This document shows, piece after piece, positions 1-9,179 of a stretch of DNA of 64,000 nucleotides (within the stretch, counting starts at the first letter, position 1; every line of letters begins with the position of its first letter). The stretch spans positions 67,449 through 131,448 of the forward strand of contig CAZABH010000002.1 in NCBI GenBank assembly GCA_964483585.1. Reading direction: 5' to 3'. Below the pieces are notes generated by a model. That model saw only the letters and a list, made by a program, of their open reading frames with translations. It was not told where the DNA came from and ran no database searches. The position numbers and the translations under genes were made by a program. The stretch is from SZUA-430 sp964483585. Its GTDB lineage: Bacteria > Pseudomonadota > Alphaproteobacteria > Micropepsales > Micropepsaceae.

Positions 1-297
1 GTTGATGACGGCGTGCAGGCCGCCGAACGTGTCGCGTGCCTGTTCGATCATCCGCTTGACGCCCGGGCGGCTGGTGATGGAGTCGGAGTTGGAGGCAGCC
101 TTGCCGCCAGCGGCAACGATCTCGCGCGCCACGGTCTCTGCCGGGCCTGCCGAACCTTCATCCCCGCCTGCCACGCTTCCGCCCAGGTCGTTGACCAGGA
201 CGCTTGCGCCCTCGCGCGCTGCCAGCAGCGCGCATTCCTTGCCGATTCCGTTGGCGCCGCCTGTGACCAGGACGACCTTCCCGTCAAGCATACCCAT
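1..297 (-). CDS. Short-chain dehydrogenase/reductase, truncated by window edge
   Basis: The first 99 codons of a minus-strand gene are visible and the rest lies beyond position 1. The start is the ATG at 297, giving MGMLDGKVVLVTGG, the usual SDR opening. The dinucleotide-binding glycine motif TGGANGIG follows at residues 13-20, and VLVNDLGG sits at the end of the second beta strand. The NDLGG stretch resembles SDRs of the multifunctional-enzyme-2 / hydroxyacyl-CoA dehydrogenase kind, so a role in beta-oxidation or a related acyl-CoA pathway is possible. The catalytic Tyr-Lys part is not in the window, so the substrate is unknown. Confidence 0.85.
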   Translation of the reverse strand, partial: MGMLDGKVVLVTGGANGIGKECALLAAREGASVLVNDLGGSVAGGDEGSAGPAETVAREIVAAGGKAASNSDSITSRPGVKRMIEQARDTFGGLHAVIN

Positions 298-439
298 TGC
301 CGTTCTCTCCCGTTTTCGATGGTGATGCTGCGCACGTTAGCGAGCGCCAAACATTGATTCCAGCCCCCAAAAGCGGGTTTGTCTTTTCCCGGGTGCGGCG
401 CTATTGCCTTGGCCGATTTTCATCGCGGGAGCTGGTTAC

Positions 440-991
440 ATGAAGATCCATGGCTGGATGGAGCGGGTCGAGACAATGCTGGGCCTTGGCGGAGACCATG
501 CGTCGGAGCGCAAGCGGCGTGTTCTGAAGCATGTGTCGGACCGAACGATCATCGCGCGTGACCTGACCCACGAGCGGGCGGGCATGGAAAGCTTTGGTCA
601 GCGGCTTGCTGATCGTGTGGCCGAGTTCGGCGGATCGTGGACCTTCATTTCCTTGTTCGTGCTGATCCTGATCGCGTGGACCCTGACTAATACCTATGTG
701 CTGGTGACCGGAGCTTTCGATCCGTATCCATTCATTTTCTTGAATCTGCTGTTGTCGATGATGGCTGCGTTGCAAGCTCCCATCATCATGATGGCCCAGA
801 ACCGGCAATCTGCGAAGGACAGGGCTGCCGCGCAGCATGACTACGAGGTGAACCTGAAGGCCGAGCTGGAAATCATGGCGCTCCACGAGAAAGTCGATCA
901 CCTGCAATCACAATTGTTGCTGCGTCTTCTGGAGAGGCAGGAGGAACTTCAGCGGATGATCATCGACATCAAGAGCGGGATTGGAAAATGA
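440..991 (+). CDS. DUF1003 family membrane protein
   Basis: The 183-residue protein has a soluble N-terminal part (1-66), two hydrophobic segments at about 68-90 and 97-119 with a short hairpin loop, and a charged helical tail (120-183) likely to form a coiled coil. The ending of the second segment, IIMMAQNRQSAKDR, is typical of DUF1003 proteins, whose function is unknown. I chose the ATG at 440 because GGGAG lies 8 bases upstream; an upstream in-frame start at 404 would add residues outside the conserved part. The stop overlaps the next start by four bases (ATGA), so the two genes are probably translated together. Confidence 0.85.
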   Translation: MKIHGWMERVETMLGLGGDHASERKRRVLKHVSDRTIIARDLTHERAGMESFGQRLADRVAEFGGSWTFISLFVLILIAWTLTNTYVLVTGAFDPYPFIFLNLLLSMMAALQAPIIMMAQNRQSAKDRAAAQHDYEVNLKAELEIMALHEKVDHLQSQLLLRLLERQEELQRMIIDIKSGIGK

Positions 992-1548
992 GCAGCGTAT
1001 TTTTCCGGCCCGAGGAGGCACGGGATGCGGCAGCAGTGGATGCGCTTGTTGCGCAGGCCTTCGGTCCCGGTCGCCATGCCAAAAGCGCCTATCGCCTGAG
1101 AGAGGGTGTGGCTGCGCTCGCGGACCTTGGTCACGTGCTTGAGATCGATGGTGTCGTGGCAGGAACTGTGCGGTACTGGCCCGTGGCGATTGGGGATGTT
1201 CCAGCGATCATGCTTGGGCCGATCGCTGTGCGCGCTGACTTGCAAGGGAAGGGGTATGCCCTGAAGCTCATGCAGAACAGCCTGGACCGCGCGAGGGCCC
1301 TCGGCCACCGGATCGTCGTACTGGTCGGAGACGAGACTTATTATGCCCGTGCTGGTTTTGCGCGGATCCAGCCCATGGGACGTATCACGCTTCCTGGACC
1401 TGTCGATCTGTCACGTGTGCTGGGGCTTGAACTTGAACCTGGTGCGCTGGATGGGGTTGCGGGTGAGCTGTGCAAGCGTGGCGTGGCAGAAGAGATTTAT
1501 GCGGCCGGCGCCCGGCTATCTACCTTCGCGGCGCCAGCCAGCCAGTAG
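988..1548 (+). CDS. GNAT family N-acetyltransferase (YhbS-like)
   Basis: This 186-residue protein carries the acetyl-CoA binding core LGPIAVRADLQGKGYALKL (motif A, Q/RxxGxG/A type) near residues 75-93 and the later strand VLVGDETYYARAGF, where the tyrosine can act as general acid. The architecture matches YhbS-type GNAT enzymes, whose substrates are mostly unknown. It overlaps the DUF1003 gene at its start. Its 3' end overlaps the convergent minus-strand gene ending at 1516 by 33 bases. Confidence 0.87.
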   Translation: MSSVFFRPEEARDAAAVDALVAQAFGPGRHAKSAYRLREGVAALADLGHVLEIDGVVAGTVRYWPVAIGDVPAIMLGPIAVRADLQGKGYALKLMQNSLDRARALGHRIVVLVGDETYYARAGFARIQPMGRITLPGPVDLSRVLGLELEPGALDGVAGELCKRGVAEEIYAAGARLSTFAAPASQ

Positions 1549-3585
1549 GGCTCCTACGACGACGAGCAGGGCCAGGGCTGGATGCAGGAGTGGCGTCTGG
1601 CGTGTTGCGCTGACGGCATAGGCTTCGTTGGCCTGCAGGCCGATCCAGTTGCTGCCAGCCGCATTGCGACCAGGACGAACGCGGCGAATATCGGGAATGC
1701 CGTCGCGTGCGATCCAGCGTGTGGCACCCTGGTTTGCGGTCGCGAGTGGGGCGAGCAAGGTCTGGGTTGCCCGAACATCCGAGAGTTCCTTGGGGTTCAG
1801 CGGGCCGGCAGCAGCGACCGCAGAGAGGGTGCTGTCCTTCAGGCGATAGAGGCCAAGTTCCTCGGCTTTCAGCGTGCCCGAGAATGTGCCGTTGTCGCCG
1901 GCGCCCAGGGTGACGGTCTCCTTGCGCCCCGAGGGGAACGTCACTTCGACCCTTGATGCCGCATCGGACATCGTGCGACGGGTGATGGTGAGGCGGTTGC
2001 CCGTAATGGCTCCGTGCAGGCGCTCCTCTTCGAGATCCGGTTCCTGCATGAGCCAATGGGCGAGGCGGCGCAGCAGCTCGGCTTGCGGACCGCCGCCCTC
2101 GAAGTTTCGCGTCCAGAGCCATGCATGATCCGACAGCAACAGTGCTACTCGCCCCTTCTCGATCTTGTTGAGAACCAGGAGGGGCTTGTCCGATGCGCCA
2201 CTCATCAGGGTCTGCCCGCGGATCACCGAGGATTGCACCAGGCGGAACCATCGACCCCACGCTGGTTCGTTGCCTGAAGTGTTTGCACCTGGCAGGCCCG
2301 TCGTCACCGGGTGCTTGAGACCTTCGGTCGTGAGCCGTGGCTTGAAGCCCTGCTCGATCACGGTTTCCAGCGGTTCTGCTGGCAAGACGGAGGCGGCCGG
2401 CGACTGGAACAAGCTGTAGGGGGATGCGTATTCGGGTCCGGATGTCACCAGAAGGGCGCCACCGTTGCGCACATAACGGGCGATGTTCTCATAGTATATG
2501 AGCGGTAGAATGCCGCGGCGCTGGTAGCGGTCAAAGATTATGAGGTTGAATTCGCCGAGTTTCCTGTCGAAAAGTTCGGCTGTGGGAAATGCAATCAGCG
2601 ACAGTTCGCTGTTCGGCGTGCCGTCCTGCTTCTCGAGCGGTCGCAGAATGGTGAAGTGAATCAGAGATACGGACGGATCAGCCTTCAGGAGGTTGCGCAG
2701 CGTGCGCTGGCCCGCGTGCGGCTCGCCCGAGACCAAGAGGACCTTGAGTTGGTCGCGGATTCCTGTGGCGATGATTGCCGCGCGATTGTTGAGGAGCGTG
2801 AGTTCGTCGGGTCCCTTGTCAGCAGCGAACTCGATCACGTTCTCGCCACCGTGTGGCAGCCGCAGGTCGACGGTCACTTCCTTTCCGGATTGCGCTTCAA
2901 GCGTGTCGACGACCTTTCCGTCGATACGGATCTCGACGTTCGCCGGCGGGGCCGCATCGTTTCCGAAATCGTCGACACGCAGGGTGAAGCGTATCGGCTC
3001 GTTCACGATGCCGAATCGGGGGGCCTTGATGATGGTCAGCTTGCGATCCCGTTCATCGGGTGCGCCTGTCAGCAAGGCGTGGACGGGGTAACCCAAGCGG
3101 GCTGACGACGCTTGCGGTACATCGTGGACCTGCCCGTCGGTTACAAGGATGGCTCCTGCTATGCGGTCTGGAGGGACGTCGGCCAGTGCTTCCCGCATCG
3201 GATCGAGGAGGCGCGTGCCTCCGTCGGAGGCATTGATCTGGGTTCCGGTGACAGTGATTACCCGGACCTCCAAATCCTTGACTTCGGCCAGCCGTGCCCT
3301 GAGGGCTGCGACTGTCCGAGTGACGCTGGCAGACCTGTCGCCGATGCTCTGGCTCTGCGATTGGTCGGCAATGATCACAGCAACGTCGGGCAGGCCCTTG
3401 CGTTCCTCCTCGATGATCGAGGGGTTGGCGAGGACCAGCAAGGCGCCTGCTGTCGCGATGGCGCGCCACAGTATGCCCGGAGCGGCCAGAAGTGCGCCGG
3501 CACCCACCACTGCAACGGCAAGTGCCGTCAGGGCCAGGAGAACCAGGTCCGACACGTGCGGAACGAAGACGATATCAATCGCCAT
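1516..3585 (-). CDS. Membrane-anchored VWA/amidotransferase-like protein of the MoxR operon
   Basis: This is a 689-residue protein with two N-terminal membrane segments (about 12-35 and 40-54), a large periplasmic-type region and one C-terminal segment (about 667-683). A von Willebrand-like metal site is suggested by DQSQS at residues 74-78 (DxSxS). The middle part, with VLLVSGEPHAGQR and GGALLVTSGPEYAS, resembles class I glutamine-amidotransferase-like folds found in such proteins. AGGAG sits just upstream of the ATG at 3585. The start overlaps the end of the DUF4159 gene by 11 bases. It is last in the moxR–DUF58–DUF4159 operon, which is commonly conserved in alphaproteobacteria; the function is not established. 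Confidence 0.82.
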   Translation of the reverse strand: MAIDIVFVPHVSDLVLLALTALAVAVVGAGALLAAPGILWRAIATAGALLVLANPSIIEEERKGLPDVAVIIADQSQSQSIGDRSASVTRTVAALRARLAEVKDLEVRVITVTGTQINASDGGTRLLDPMREALADVPPDRIAGAILVTDGQVHDVPQASSARLGYPVHALLTGAPDERDRKLTIIKAPRFGIVNEPIRFTLRVDDFGNDAAPPANVEIRIDGKVVDTLEAQSGKEVTVDLRLPHGGENVIEFAADKGPDELTLLNNRAAIIATGIRDQLKVLLVSGEPHAGQRTLRNLLKADPSVSLIHFTILRPLEKQDGTPNSELSLIAFPTAELFDRKLGEFNLIIFDRYQRRGILPLIYYENIARYVRNGGALLVTSGPEYASPYSLFQSPAASVLPAEPLETVIEQGFKPRLTTEGLKHPVTTGLPGANTSGNEPAWGRWFRLVQSSVIRGQTLMSGASDKPLLVLNKIEKGRVALLLSDHAWLWTRNFEGGGPQAELLRRLAHWLMQEPDLEEERLHGAITGNRLTITRRTMSDAASRVEVTFPSGRKETVTLGAGDNGTFSGTLKAEELGLYRLKDSTLSAVAAAGPLNPKELSDVRATQTLLAPLATANQGATRWIARDGIPDIRRVRPGRNAAGSNWIGLQANEAYAVSATRQTPLLHPALALLVVVGALLAGWRREGR

Positions 3586-6364
3586 CTTTCTCCTGCCCCA
3601 GGCGCTCGAGGATGTGCGGGACGTGGACCAGGTCGGCCTTGTAGTTTCCGGTCAGCGTATACATCACCAGGTTCACACCGAAGCGCATAGCGTATTCGCG
3701 CTGGCGCTCGCCGCCGGGGACGATCGCGGCCAGCGGGCGTCCCTGCATGTCTTCAGCCCATGCCGCAGCCCAGTCGGCACCACCAACGATTATGGGCGTG
3801 ACCCCGTCGGAGGCCGTGGTGGTCGTGATGCCGTCTGCCGATCTCTGACTGCTTTCCACCCAGATGCGCCCGGCTGGCCAACGACCTGGAAAGTCATCAA
3901 GGAGGTAGAATGTGCGTGCGAGGATGTGGTCCTTGTTCAGTGGTTCGAGCAATGGGATGTCCAGGCCTGCAAGGAGACGTCGAAGGATGGCTGTGCCCTG
4001 GGGGGCGCTTCCGGTTCCCATCGGCAGTCCGGTTCCCTGGTCGCGGGTGTCGAAGAGGATTGTCCCACCGTTGCGCATGAATGCGTCGATGCGGGCCAGA
4101 GCTCCTGCGGAAAGGGATGTCTGTGCTGGCGTGATGGGCCAATAGAGCAGGGGAAAGAACGCAAGCTCGTCTTTCTCGATGTCCACGCCTACTGGTGCTT
4201 CCGGCTCAACAGCCGTGCGTTCGGTGAGAACCCGCGTGAGCCCCTGCAGCCCCGCCTTGCTCATGGCGTCAACCTGAGTGTCGCCGGTCTGGACATAGGC
4301 TAGCCTGAATTGCAGTGACGCCTTCATGGCAAAGGCATCATCTGCCGCGGCTTGCCCAGCTGCCAACATCATCCCTGCCACCAGAAAAGCAATGGGAAGA
4401 ATCCTACCATTTGCAGATGCCCTCGAAGGAAGGGCTGGGAGAGGGAGAAGCCCACGCATGATGTAGCCGACCAGCAGGTCTGCCAGAGCCAGCAGCAGGG
4501 CAAAGACCATGAGGTCGTATTTCAGCGCTGTTGCTTGCTTCAGGCCAAACTCCGCGGTCCTGATATCGCTTGGCAGGGAGGGCAGGGGCTGGAGCCTCGC
4601 GTCGGGCTTGAACAGGTTGAAGGCGCGCCGGCTGCTGGTGTCGCCGTAGAATCCAGGGGGGTGCGTTGGGCTGGCGTCTTCCTTGTCCAGGTCGCCCGCC
4701 CTTATCGTCAGCGCTGCAGGTGCTGGCGGTCCCAGCCTGCCGAAGCCATCGAGCGTTTCCTGGGGTGAGAGGAGGTCACTTGCGGCGGAGCCTGCGGGTG
4801 CCGCCGACAGCCCTGCCGAGAGTGCGATCGTCCGCCTGAGCATGTCGACATAAACGCCTGACAGCGGAAGGTTGGACCAGGCACTGTTCGCGGTGACATG
4901 GAACAGTATCACCCATCCCTTGCCCTGCTGCATGGCAGTCACTAAAGGCGTGCCGTCCAAAAGTTGCGCCCAAGTCCGGTGGTCCGTGCCTGCGCTGGGA
5001 TCTGTCAGTACCTGACGGTGTACCGATATGTCTGGTGCGATCTCCAATCCCAGGAAGGGGCTTGCTTCGGGCCATGGGGCCAGGGTCTGCGGTTTTTCCC
5101 ATGCCATTGCGGAGCCCAGCAGACGCCCGCCTGTCCGCAGGCGTCCGGGGATCAGATCGTCGGTCTTGGCAGCCATGCGCGGACCGGCGAACCTGACCAG
5201 GACGCCACCATTGCTGACCCAGTCACCCACGCGCTTGCGGTCGTCTCCCACGAGTTGGCCAACATCGGCCAGCATGAGCACCGATAGGCCCGACTGAACC
5301 AGATCCGCAATTGTCCCCTTGTGAATTTCAGCGTAGGGTTGCAGGGCGCGATCGAGGAAAAACACGTCGGAGAGCAGTGGCTGGGCTGCGTCTATGGACT
5401 GGCCTGACACGAGCCCCACGGGCCTGCGTCGCCAGCGTTCGTCAATCAGTATGGTGCTGCCGGCTGATGTGCGGTTGACGATCTCGACGCGGGCAAGGTC
5501 ATTGCGCAGTTCCGTTGCGAGTTCGAGGAGCACTTTGGTTTCCGTTGCACCTGACCTGATCACGAAGTCGCGGGAACCAATAAAACGGCCTTGTGTTCCA
5601 GTTGCCCGCAGCGTCCCGCTTATCTCGTCGTTGGCAGTGCCACGAATGACGCGAAACACCAGGGCGCTGCCCTCGACCTTGGGCTGTGTCAGGGCGAGAG
5701 GCGCATTGATGCTGCTGTCTGTCAGGATGCGCAGGTCGCCAAGTTTTTCCAATGCGGAGATGAACTCTCCGAGGTTGCGCCCATCCAGACCGTCGGACAA
5801 CCAGACAATGTCCGGCCGGTCCCTGAATTCGATGTCCTCCAGCGGCTTGATCGCGGCCAGCCTGTCCACGCCGTGCGGTTGGGGGGCTATTGCCTTCACG
5901 GCACCCTGGGCATCGGCTCCCGAGAGTTTCTTGACGCGGATCTTCAAATCTCCCGGGGCTGTCGGAACGACGACGAGGGGGCGCTGGTCGCGCTCGGCCT
6001 CGGCTGCAATACCCTGCATCGCGCCGACGCGGTCATCCCATCGCGCGGCCGCCGCCCAGCTGTTGTCGACCACAATGATGATCGCCCCCTTCCGGAGGGT
6101 TGCCATCTGCGGGTTGAGGTAGGGATCTGCCAGAGCTACGATCACCAGTGCAGCAATGAGGAGTCTGAGAAGGAGCAGCCACAGTGGTGTGCGTGCGGGT
6201 GTTTCCTCTGCCTGCTGCAAGCCGAGAAGCAGCCTGACAGCGGGGAATGGGACTTTTTTGGGCGCTGGCGGTGTCACCCTGAGCAGCCACCAGATCACCG
6301 GAAGAACAGCGAGGCCCAGAAGAACCCAAGGCGCACCAAATGCCAGCGGTCCAATCGACAGCAT
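3575..6364 (-). CDS. BatA-like N-terminal domain fused to DUF4159
   Basis: In this 929-residue protein the N terminus is the aerotolerance-regulator (BatA) membrane module, with hydrophobic segments at about 9-29 and 60-79. A von Willebrand-like strand follows whose metal site is degenerate: DNSWA at 100-104 in place of DxSxS. A further membrane segment lies near 620-640. A second signal-like stretch at about 655-676 ends in GQAAADD. The C-terminal 250 residues are DUF4159, with LAFFPLLYWPIT and GGTILFDTRDQG. The internal signal-like segment suggests an ancient joining of two exported proteins. It starts 3 bases after the DUF58 gene stops and is presumably co-translated. Confidence 0.88.
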   Translation of the reverse strand: MLSIGPLAFGAPWVLLGLAVLPVIWWLLRVTPPAPKKVPFPAVRLLLGLQQAEETPARTPLWLLLLRLLIAALVIVALADPYLNPQMATLRKGAIIIVVDNSWAAAARWDDRVGAMQGIAAEAERDQRPLVVVPTAPGDLKIRVKKLSGADAQGAVKAIAPQPHGVDRLAAIKPLEDIEFRDRPDIVWLSDGLDGRNLGEFISALEKLGDLRILTDSSINAPLALTQPKVEGSALVFRVIRGTANDEISGTLRATGTQGRFIGSRDFVIRSGATETKVLLELATELRNDLARVEIVNRTSAGSTILIDERWRRRPVGLVSGQSIDAAQPLLSDVFFLDRALQPYAEIHKGTIADLVQSGLSVLMLADVGQLVGDDRKRVGDWVSNGGVLVRFAGPRMAAKTDDLIPGRLRTGGRLLGSAMAWEKPQTLAPWPEASPFLGLEIAPDISVHRQVLTDPSAGTDHRTWAQLLDGTPLVTAMQQGKGWVILFHVTANSAWSNLPLSGVYVDMLRRTIALSAGLSAAPAGSAASDLLSPQETLDGFGRLGPPAPAALTIRAGDLDKEDASPTHPPGFYGDTSSRRAFNLFKPDARLQPLPSLPSDIRTAEFGLKQATALKYDLMVFALLLALADLLVGYIMRGLLPLPALPSRASANGRILPIAFLVAGMMLAAGQAAADDAFAMKASLQFRLAYVQTGDTQVDAMSKAGLQGLTRVLTERTAVEPEAPVGVDIEKDELAFFPLLYWPITPAQTSLSAGALARIDAFMRNGGTILFDTRDQGTGLPMGTGSAPQGTAILRRLLAGLDIPLLEPLNKDHILARTFYLLDDFPGRWPAGRIWVESSQRSADGITTTTASDGVTPIIVGGADWAAAWAEDMQGRPLAAIVPGGERQREYAMRFGVNLVMYTLTGNYKADLVHVPHILERLGQEKDGD

Positions 6365-6366
6365 TT

Positions 6367-7311
6367 CTAGACCGTTCCGATCGTGCGCTGGGACGTCAAG
6401 GCCTCGTAGGCGGCGAGCAGTGCGCCTTGTGGCGGCCTGTCGGTCCTGTGTGTCGCGAATGTCCAGTCCTGCCTTATGCAGGCGCGCGACAGAGTTTCCT
6501 GCAGCCCCCTCAGCCTGTCCCTGTATGCACCCTTCAAGGCCTCGGCCCTGCGCGCGAGCATTTTCAGTCTCGTTTCGATGTCCTCGAATTCGGTGCGTCC
6601 GTTGAACGGCAAATCCTCTTCGGCTGGGTCAAGGACCTGGATGAGGTGTCCGCGCACGCCCATGGTCCCGTAGTGGCGCAGCACCTCCAGCGTTGGTTCG
6701 GGGGGGGCCAGCCAGTCGCTGATCATGATCACTTGCGAGAACCGCGGGAGGGACACCTTCGGCGGTTGACGTGCGCTTGCCTTCATGTTGCGGACCCAGT
6801 TCATGGCCAGCCTGTCGACAGCCTGTTGTCCGGTGGTTGCGGGTTGGTCGCCTCCCAGTTCGCCCACGCGCTCGCCACCGCGCACCAGCAGGCAGGCAAA
6901 GGCGAGCGCCAGGACTGTCGCCCGCTCGATCTTGGCGCTGGTGGCTACGTGGGATTGGTATTGCATGGAGGGCGATGCATCGCGCCAGATCCAGATGCTG
7001 GCTGCGGCCGACCACTCGCGCTCGCGCACGAAGAGATGCTGGGACTTTGCCGATTGGCGCCAGTCGATCGCCGTAGAGGCGTCTTCGTTGCGGTAGCGCC
7101 TGAATTGCCAGAAAGCGTCTCCCTGGCCGACACGCCGCCTGCCATGTTCGCCCTGCGCGACGGTTGCCGCGACCCTGTTGGCCTGCACGAGAAGCGGTGG
7201 CAAGCGTGCGCTGAGATTCTCGGCGTCGGAGCGCAGGCTTGTGGAAGGCGCTCTCCCCTGCAGCCATTCGCCGAACTTCGAGCCCCAACCGGGGGTGGCG
7301 TGCACTTTCAC
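6367..7311 (-). CDS. DUF58 domain-containing protein
   Basis: This 314-residue protein has the DUF58 signature RRYRNEDASTAIDWRQSA at about 71-88, followed by a von Willebrand metal-site motif DASPS at 111-115. No membrane segment is evident. DUF58 proteins nearly always accompany MoxR AAA+ ATPases, and the moxR gene lies 42 bases upstream on the same strand. The pair is thought to work as a chaperone-like or metal-insertion module acting on membrane-bound VWA partners, which here would be the next two genes. The listed start is a GTG; no better in-frame start is visible. Confidence 0.88.
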   Translation of the reverse strand: MKVHATPGWGSKFGEWLQGRAPSTSLRSDAENLSARLPPLLVQANRVAATVAQGEHGRRRVGQGDAFWQFRRYRNEDASTAIDWRQSAKSQHLFVREREWSAAASIWIWRDASPSMQYQSHVATSAKIERATVLALAFACLLVRGGERVGELGGDQPATTGQQAVDRLAMNWVRNMKASARQPPKVSLPRFSQVIMISDWLAPPEPTLEVLRHYGTMGVRGHLIQVLDPAEEDLPFNGRTEFEDIETRLKMLARRAEALKGAYRDRLRGLQETLSRACIRQDWTFATHRTDRPPQGALLAAYEALTSQRTIGTV

Positions 7312-7353
7312 TGGCGCGGTTCCCGGTTCTTGGTCATGCGCTGCAATCCTGGC

Positions 7354-8379
7354 TCACTGGAAAGGACGGGTCAGCCTGTTGATCACGTCTGCCATCGTCA
7401 CGCCATCCGCACGCGCTGCAAAGCTCAGGGCCATGCGGTGCCGCAGGATGGGTTGGGCGAGAGCCACGACGTCGTCAACCGACGGAGCAAAGCGGCCTTC
7501 GATCAAGGCGCGTGCGCGAACAGCCAGCGAGAAGGCCTGGCTGGCGCGTGGGCCAGGACCCCAAGCGACATGTGCACGGATATCTTCAGCGCCGCCTTCC
7601 TCCGGTCGGGCGCTTCTGACCAAGGCGAGAATCGCGTCCAGCACTTTCTCACCAACGGGTATGGCGCGCACAAGGCGCTGGAAGAACATCAGTTCCTGCG
7701 CGCGAATTACTTCCTTTGCATGGTCGTCGCTTACGCCGGTGGTCGAGAGGAGTACCTTTTTCTCGGCGTCGAGGTCCGGGTAGCCTATGTTGATCTGCAG
7801 CAGAAAGCGGTCGAGTTGGGCTTCCGGAAGGGGATAAGTGCCTTCCTGCTCCAGAGGGTTCTGCGTGGCGAGCACATGGAACGGGTGGGGCAGGTCATAG
7901 CGCATGCCTGCTACTGTCACATGTCGTTCCTGCATGGCCTGCAGCAAGGCTGACTGTGTGCGCGGGCTGGCGCGGTTGATCTCGTCAGCCATTAGCAGCT
8001 GTGCAAAGACGGGGCCGCGAATGAACCTGAATCTGCGCTTGCCTGCTTCATCTTCCTCGAGCACCTCCGAGCCCAGGATGTCGGCTGGCATCAGGTCTGG
8101 GGTGAACTGGATGCGTTTTGTTGCCATGCCAAGCACGATACCCAGGGTTTCGACGAGGCGCGTCTTGGCAAGGCCAGGGACACCGATCAGCAGGCCGTGT
8201 CCGCCGGCAAGCATGGTAACGAGTGTTTGGTCAACGGCCTCTCTCTGGCCGAAGATCACATGGCCGATCGCCTCGCGGACGGCTGCAAGCCTTGCGACGG
8301 CGTTTTCGACTTCGCGGACGATGGATTCGGAGCTGTCCAGCGCTGGCAGGTTAGGTGACACGTCTGCGTTTCCGTTCAT
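7354..8379 (-). CDS. MoxR family AAA+ ATPase
   Basis: The 341-residue AAA+ ATPase shows Walker A GVPGLAKT at 66-73, Walker B with DE at 132-133 (LLMADEINR), and the MoxR-typical stretch LLQAMQERHVTV. The length is normal for the family. It is the first gene of the minus-strand operon with DUF58, DUF4159 and the VWA-like protein, so it probably energises remodelling or metal loading of those partners at the inner membrane. The start is the ATG at 8379. The 188 bases between it and the divergent DUF1285 gene should hold both promoters. Confidence 0.93.
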   Translation of the reverse strand: MNGNADVSPNLPALDSSESIVREVENAVARLAAVREAIGHVIFGQREAVDQTLVTMLAGGHGLLIGVPGLAKTRLVETLGIVLGMATKRIQFTPDLMPADILGSEVLEEDEAGKRRFRFIRGPVFAQLLMADEINRASPRTQSALLQAMQERHVTVAGMRYDLPHPFHVLATQNPLEQEGTYPLPEAQLDRFLLQINIGYPDLDAEKKVLLSTTGVSDDHAKEVIRAQELMFFQRLVRAIPVGEKVLDAILALVRSARPEEGGAEDIRAHVAWGPGPRASQAFSLAVRARALIEGRFAPSVDDVVALAQPILRHRMALSFAARADGVTMADVINRLTRPFQ

Positions 8380-8567
8380 CAGGGCACAGGAACCATGCGA
8401 AAGCGCCTAAGCTCGAACACGAGGCGGCGCATACGCTTGCATGTGACCTCTTATAACCAATTTGGACCGGGCAACGGAACATTCCATCGCCTTATGTTGA
8501 ATGCTCGCCTGCTCTTGATGTTAATGTTTGACGTCGACCTGCCTTATCGTCGAAACCTTTGCGTACC

Positions 8568-9179
8568 ATGTCAGATTTCAAACACGATCCCTTGCATTGG
8601 GGTGCTCCGGCGCCGGATGTGCTGCGTGGCCTGGCGGAGGTTCAGGCTGAAGCTGCCCGTGGTCGCAAACTGCCGCCGGTCGAACGCTGGAACCCACCCT
8701 TTTGCGGTGATCTGGACATCAGGATTGGTGTTGACGGCACATGGTTCTACCTGGGCTCGCCGATTGGACGGCCCGGCCTCGTCCGGTTGTTTGCATCCAT
8801 CCTGCGGCGTGACGAGGACGGCAAGTACTATCTGGTTACTCCGGTGGAAAGGGTTGGTATCCGGGTTGATGATGCCCCCTTTACGGCCGTGCGGGTGGAC
8901 TGCCGCGGGGAACGGGAGGCCCGAACCCTCGAATTCACAACAAATGTCGGGGATATCGTGATTGCCGGTCCCGATCATCCTGTTCGTGTAGAAACCAACC
9001 CCCGTGATCTGGCGCCGCGACCTTACATACGGGTACGTGGTCGGCTGGAGGCTCTCATTTCGCGCGCTGTTTTCTATGAATTGGTGGCGCTGGCAGAGAC
9101 GCGACCGACGCCCAAAGGGGACATTCTTGGCGTTTCAAGCCACGGGGCGTTCTTTTCCCTTGGCCAGGTTGAGCCATGA
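8568..9179 (+). CDS. DUF1285 domain-containing protein
   Basis: This 203-residue soluble protein contains the DUF1285 pattern: PPFCGDLDIRIGVDGTWFY near the N terminus, then GRPGLVRLFASILRRDEDG and YYLVTPVERVGI. The function of the family is unknown. The start is the ATG at 8568; a TTG three codons upstream is in frame but less likely. The stop overlaps the ATG of the Nudix gene (ATGA), making this the first gene of a coupled DUF1285–Nudix–CCA unit, an arrangement often seen in alphaproteobacteria. Confidence 0.85.
   Translation: MSDFKHDPLHWGAPAPDVLRGLAEVQAEAARGRKLPPVERWNPPFCGDLDIRIGVDGTWFYLGSPIGRPGLVRLFASILRRDEDGKYYLVTPVERVGIRVDDAPFTAVRVDCRGEREARTLEFTTNVGDIVIAGPDHPVRVETNPRDLAPRPYIRVRGRLEALISRAVFYELVALAETRPTPKGDILGVSSHGAFFSLGQVEP

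Noticed and set aside
6340..7953. A 537-codon open frame on the plus strand
   Set aside because: It lies opposite the DUF58 and MoxR genes, which have full domain motifs. GC-rich third positions keep antisense frames open, and this translation shows no domain.
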